From Pseudomonas sp. 10S4 (GTDB lineage: Bacteria; Pseudomonadota; Gammaproteobacteria; Pseudomonadales; Pseudomonadaceae): a stretch of DNA of 64,000 nt. Below, piece by piece: positions 60,806 through 64,000 of this stretch. Under the pieces are notes generated by a model. The model ran no database searches. It was not told the origin of the DNA and saw only the letters and a list, made by a program, of their open reading frames with translations. The position numbers and the translations under genes were made by a program. Numbering within the stretch: the first letter of the stretch is position 1; each line of letters begins with the position of its first letter. The stretch covers positions 6,138,001-6,202,000 of the forward strand of contig NZ_CP133774.1 of assembly GCF_034344865.1 (NCBI RefSeq). The letters are read 5' to 3'.

Positions 60806-61606
60806 TCAATCGTCACAGCCCTGGGCGAAATAGCCCGTCAGCGACCGACAGATAGACTCTGCCAGATCCTCCTGAGTTGCGATGCCGTATGGTTGCTTGC
60901 GATCAAACTGCCCGGACCAGCGAATCCGTCCCTGGGCCACGTCGATCAGGCGTACCGACGCCCGCACACGCGCCGGCTCGACCCGCACGCTACCCTCCAG
61001 CAAATAACTGCCCCGCCCCGCACGTGCCGGAACCGCTGCCTTGAGGCTGCTTCGAGGCATATTCATCAATACATGGTTGGCATGGGTCTGGGTTTGTTCG
61101 AACGACTGGAACAGCCTGCAGCTCAATTCTTCGCACAAGCCCTGGGTAAAGTCGCTGCCGTCGTGGGTGATGCAGGTGAACGGCTGAAGCTGCAGAACCG
61201 GATGGTGGGCGCCGGCCACCTTGGGCGAACGTCGCTCGTAGACCAGCCGATAAGAACCGGCCGGCACGCTCAGGCGCACCGGGTCGTGCTGGCCAAGCGT
61301 GGTGTAATAACTGACGAGCTTGCGCCGCAATCGGCCGACCTGCACCCGCACCACTGGGTCGTCACCGGTGCAGTAGACCGCCGGATCACGGCGAAACACC
61401 GCGATGCCAATGGCGTGCTCAGTGAGGGGAATGTTCGAGAACTGAAGGTCGTGTTCGACCAAAAAGCCCAACAGGCTGCCCATCCGCCGGGATTTGGCGA
61501 ACAATGGACTGGCCAGAAGCTGCGCCAGCACTCGCTCCACTTCTTCTCGAACGAAAGGTTCGGGAACCGCGTGCGCACTTAAACCGGCAATACGTTTGAT
61601 CACCAT
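60806..61606 (-). CDS. CadC-like winged-helix regulator with FlgO/TolB-N-like domain, soluble
   Basis: 266 residues. The N-terminal 110 residues match the domain seen ahead of TPR adenylate-cyclase-like proteins: VEHDLQFSNIPLTEHAIGIA, then VFRRDPAVYCTGDDPVVRVQ and VGRLRRKLVSYYTTLGQHDP, ending VRLSVPAGSYRLVYERR, a winged-helix-type segment. The C-terminal part SYLLEGSVRVEPARVRASVR and VAQGRIRWSGQFDRKQP resembles the FlgO/TolB-N-like sensory domain of adenylate-cyclase regulators. No transmembrane span, so it is a cytosolic regulator. It is convergent with the 245-residue protein, only 45 bases apart; that gene is its only plausible local partner. Confidence 0.7.
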   Translation of the reverse strand: MVIKRIAGLSAHAVPEPFVREEVERVLAQLLASPLFAKSRRMGSLLGFLVEHDLQFSNIPLTEHAIGIAVFRRDPAVYCTGDDPVVRVQVGRLRRKLVSYYTTLGQHDPVRLSVPAGSYRLVYERRSPKVAGAHHPVLQLQPFTCITHDGSDFTQGLCEELSCRLFQSFEQTQTHANHVLMNMPRSSLKAAVPARAGRGSYLLEGSVRVEPARVRASVRLIDVAQGRIRWSGQFDRKQPYGIATQEDLAESICRSLTGYFAQGCDD

Positions 61607-61932
61607 CAGCCTGCCTCCTTGCAGAGCATCGCGTTCAACTCGGGCGTTTCACCGGCGTAGCTTAGCAGCTGACGGCGATACGGTACCGGCACCTTGATAT
61701 ATAGCTGCCAGGATACAAAAAGACGGTTTGCGGGGAATGCCCTCCCGTCAGCGGGACACAGGGGATGACGGTTGAACTCAAATACTGCGTCTGCCAGAGA
61801 GCCAATGTGGGAGTGAGCCTGCTCGCGAAAGCGGTCTGACAGACAGCCCGGTGCCTGAATGTGCCTGAGTCATCGCGAGCAAGCTCGCTCCCACAGGGAT
61901 TGAGGTGGATCTCACATACTGCTTTCGTCAGA
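61607..61932. other. Intergenic region with REPIN
   Basis: 326 bases between two minus-strand genes. The right part is a REPIN (61805-61901). The left part is a promoter zone for the CadC-like regulator with no clear motif. Confidence 0.5.
61805..61901. repeat. REPIN (diverged)
   Basis: ATGTGGGAGTGAGCCTGCTC and GAGCAAGCTCGCTCCCACAG, with mismatched inner arms. Confidence 0.85.
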
Positions 61933-62502
61933 TTACCGCTGCGGTGCGACCATCCGAAACCGGATGTTGATGTCTTTGGAGACAACCCCGTCCGCCCACT
62001 CGCCCTCGCCGACCTTGAAGTCGTCACGGTTGAGCGCGAACTCGCCGACGAACACACCGATGCCACTCTCCGGTTTCAACTGGACTTGAACCTCGACCTT
62101 GCGGGTAATGGTTTTGAGCGTGAGGTCGCCGATGAACAGATAACGGTCGCCGCCGAGGGCTTTGACGCTGGTCGATTTGAAGGTGCCCAGCGGGTAGTGC
62201 TCCGTGTCGAACCAGGCCGTTTTTTTCAGTTCGGTGTTGGCGTCGCTGCTGCCGGCGTCGATGCTCGCAAGCTGGATGTTGAGCACGGCGTGGGCGGTTG
62301 CGGGATTTTGCGTATCAAAATCGAGGGTGCCTTCGAACTGGCCGAACGTCCCGTAGACCCGCGAGCCAAACTGGCTGAAGGTGAAACTGATCTGGCTGGC
62401 GGCGGCGTTGACCTGGTTGTATTCGACGGCTTGGGCACAGGGCAAGCTGCCGAGTGCGACGACCGCCAACAGCGCGATGAAATGAGGAAATCGAACACGC
62501 AT
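61933..62502 (-). CDS. YceI-family periplasmic lipid-binding-like protein
   Basis: 189 residues from ATG at 62502 with GGAGC upstream. Signal peptide MRVRFPHFIALLAVVALGSL then PCAQAVEYN. The YceI lipocalin-like beta-barrel follows: AASQISFTFSQFGSRVYGTF, then FEGTLDFDTQNPATAHAVLN, AWFDTEHYPLGTFKSTSVKA, and FVGEFALNRDDFKVGEGEWA. The family binds polyprenoid lipids such as octaprenyl pyrophosphate in E. coli and T. thermophilus. The substrate here is not shown. It is downstream of the histidine kinase gene in the same direction with 69 bases between, so may belong to its regulon. Confidence 0.92.
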   Translation of the reverse strand: MRVRFPHFIALLAVVALGSLPCAQAVEYNQVNAAASQISFTFSQFGSRVYGTFGQFEGTLDFDTQNPATAHAVLNIQLASIDAGSSDANTELKKTAWFDTEHYPLGTFKSTSVKALGGDRYLFIGDLTLKTITRKVEVQVQLKPESGIGVFVGEFALNRDDFKVGEGEWADGVVSKDINIRFRMVAPQR

Positions 62503-62570
62503 GGAGTGCTCCGCTCGGATGGCCTTGAGGAACGCCCGTGCATAAGTCATAGCATTCCTGCCGAGAAAGT

Positions 62571-63929
62571 CTAGCCATCGACCCTGTCGGTCTCTCCATT
62601 GAGTGCGAGTTGAAACTGGACGCATACCTCAAACCCCTGCTCCCGGCCCATCGCTGGTGAGGCCAGGGTCATGCTGGCGCCGACGCCCTGGACAATGGTT
62701 TTGGCAATGGCCAACCCCAAGCCTGAACCGCTCGTTTCACTATTGCCCCGCACAAAGCGCTCGGTCAGGCGCCGCAATACTGGCTCTGGCACCGCCGGAC
62801 CGCCGTTGAGCACTCGCAGCAATGCCTGATCGCTGAGGCTGACCTCGACCGGTTGATCGGCTGCGCCGTACTTCAGCGCATTCTCGATCAGATTACGCAA
62901 CAGGATGCCGAAAGCGTCCGGATCAATAGCCGAGTAAACACTGGCCCCGCCGGGCAACTGCAACGCGATGCGCTGCCCGCTGCTGTGGTTCCACTCATCA
63001 ACCCCATGGGCCAGCAACGGAATGAGGTCTTGGGGCGCTTCGGACAACAGCCCGCCGCCCTCGGCCTTGGCCAATTGCATGAGTTTTTCCGAGAGCCGCG
63101 CCAACTCCCGTAACGAGTTTTCGATCTTCGCCGCACGCACGCGCAACGGGCCTTCCGGCGCTTCGTGGCGCAGGCGCTGGATCTGCGCCAATGTCGCAGC
63201 CAAAGGCGTACGCAGTTCATGGGCGCTGTTGGCAGTGAAGCTGCGTTCGGCCTCCAAAGCCTTACGCAAACGCTCCAGCAAATGGTTGACCGCATCGGCC
63301 AACGGGTCGATTTCCGCCGGCAGCCGTGCCACTTTGATCGGCGACAGATCGCCCACGCCACGCGCTTCCACGGCACGACGATAGGCCAACACGCTGCGCA
63401 GGCTGATGCGTACAAACAGCCAGGTGCCCAACAGGCTGATGGGAATCAGCGCCAACAATGGCAACAACAAGGCAAACAAGGCTTCCCGCGCGGCTTCACG
63501 GCGATGATCCAGAGGTTCGGCGATTTCGATGAATAGCGTCCCACGCAGCGCACTCGCGCCATACAGACGGTATTTTTCAGTGGTGGAAAACCCTTCACCC
63601 GGTTGTTTATTGAAGATCTTCGGGTTGGCGTCGTGGGACTGCATCAGAATCTTGCCCTGTGCATCGCGCACAAGGTACGTCAGGTATTCCTGACGCACCT
63701 TCAGGGTGGCGATGTGTTGTGCTTCTCGGGGTTCTTCACGGTTGCTGATTTCCAGCACGGCCAGGGGCAGGATGCGTTGCGCGGTTTCTTCCAGGGCGCT
63801 GTCGAACGCCTCGTTCAACTCATGTTGCACCACCAGCCAGGCACCGACGGTTGCCCCCAGCCAGAGCAAGGTCATACCCAGCGTCAAACCGAGGCCGAGG
63901 CGTTTTTGCAGGCTTGACGACGACTTCAT
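62571..63929 (-). CDS. QseC/PmrB-like sensor histidine kinase
   Basis: 452 residues. First span residues 12-34 (GLTLGMTLLWLGATVGAWLV), periplasmic sensor about 120 residues, second span near 150-172. H-box FTANSAHELRTPLAATLAQI with phospho-acceptor His237, N-box RNLIENALKYGA, and G2 GSGLGLAIAKTIVQG. This arrangement is typical of QseC/TctE-type kinases. ATG at 63929 overlaps the stop of the upstream response-regulator gene by 4 bases. The YceI gene downstream may be a target. Signal unknown. Confidence 0.93.
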   Translation of the reverse strand: MKSSSSLQKRLGLGLTLGMTLLWLGATVGAWLVVQHELNEAFDSALEETAQRILPLAVLEISNREEPREAQHIATLKVRQEYLTYLVRDAQGKILMQSHDANPKIFNKQPGEGFSTTEKYRLYGASALRGTLFIEIAEPLDHRREAAREALFALLLPLLALIPISLLGTWLFVRISLRSVLAYRRAVEARGVGDLSPIKVARLPAEIDPLADAVNHLLERLRKALEAERSFTANSAHELRTPLAATLAQIQRLRHEAPEGPLRVRAAKIENSLRELARLSEKLMQLAKAEGGGLLSEAPQDLIPLLAHGVDEWNHSSGQRIALQLPGGASVYSAIDPDAFGILLRNLIENALKYGAADQPVEVSLSDQALLRVLNGGPAVPEPVLRRLTERFVRGNSETSGSGLGLAIAKTIVQGVGASMTLASPAMGREQGFEVCVQFQLALNGETDRVDG

Positions 63930-64000
63930 ACGGACATCAACCGGTAACCCATGCCGCGCACGGTTTCAATCAGGTCGCGCCCGAGTTTTTTACGCAGGCG
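63926..64000 (-). CDS. OmpR-family response regulator, C-terminal fragment (partial at right edge)
   Basis: Only the last 24 codons are in the window: RLRKKLGRDLIETVRGMGYR then LMSV and TGA at 63926-63928. The RLRKKLG...ETVRGMGYRL motif is the wing of an OmpR/PhoB DNA-binding domain. Overlaps the kinase start by 4 bases, so this is the regulator of the QseBC-like pair. Confidence 0.88.
   Translation of the reverse strand, partial: RLRKKLGRDLIETVRGMGYRLMSV

Overview
The window reads as a chromosomal segment of a GC-rich Pseudomonas, most likely of the fluorescens group. The evidence is the gene repertoire (HcnABC-like dehydrogenase, OYE-type reductase, YbiU-like oxygenase, many LysR/AraC regulators, a pentapeptide MXKDX protein) and about fifteen copies of the paired palindrome GTGGGAGCGGGCTTGCTCGC, the REP/REPIN element that punctuates intergenic gaps in this group. 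No rRNA, tRNA, prophage, transposase or CRISPR array was seen.

Layout. 1-2807: a three-subunit FAD/[2Fe-2S] amine or opine dehydrogenase operon, cut by the left edge. 3.0-5.4 kb: small membrane and secreted proteins of unknown role, including a 24-residue hydrophobic peptide. 5.5-7.6 kb: an OmpR/EnvZ-type two-component pair. 8.1-8.35 kb: a deletion scar holding two gene tails. 8.4-12.1 kb: a long structured leader followed by the Mg2+ P-type ATPase mgtA. 12.3-20.2 kb: Na/Pi cotransporter, SLOG-family protein, outer-membrane protein, serine/threonine dehydratase, SDR with a divergent GlxA-type regulator, isoprenylcysteine methyltransferase-like protein, HAD phosphatase and receiver protein. 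20.3-27.3 kb: an acid-sugar/polyol catabolic set (GMC oxidoreductase, enolase-superfamily dehydratase, MFS permease, AldA-like dehydrogenase, LysR). 27.6-40.0 kb: the most distinctive region, with MFS permease, LysR, a 2-oxoglutarate oxygenase, a DddP-like M24 enzyme, a complete oligopeptide-type ABC importer, a porin and a second LysR. 40.2-44.8 kb: MFS permease, succinate-semialdehyde-type dehydrogenase, aldo/keto reductase and a formaldehyde-activating-enzyme homologue. 45.1-46.9 kb: MXKDX protein and a YedY-like molybdoenzyme with its cytochrome b561. 47.0-57.2 kb: RNA methyltransferase-like protein, LuxR/polyamine-binding-protein/DmpA set, quinone reductase with TetR, GNAT, OYE with LysR, and Gfo/Idh oxidoreductase. 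57.4-64.0 kb: YbiU-like oxygenase with AraC, an unrecognised 245-residue protein facing a CadC-like regulator, YceI, and a second two-component pair cut by the right edge.

A technical theme dominates. At least fourteen single-base indels break twelve otherwise well-conserved genes, three of them in mgtA alone. The mix of insertions and deletions, and the perfect resumption of each protein in another frame, points to draft-sequence errors rather than pseudogenes, so I annotate these as genes with the break position given.

The best candidate for an undescribed system is 27.6-40.0 kb. An HxD-type oxygenase related to the amino-acid halogenase/hydroxylase group sits in one operon with a DddP-like protein that keeps all six metal ligands but has Gly where DddP has its catalytic Asp. 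A dedicated importer and porin follow. This looks like uptake and two-step conversion of a small zwitterionic or peptide-like compound, but the substrate cannot be read from the sequence.
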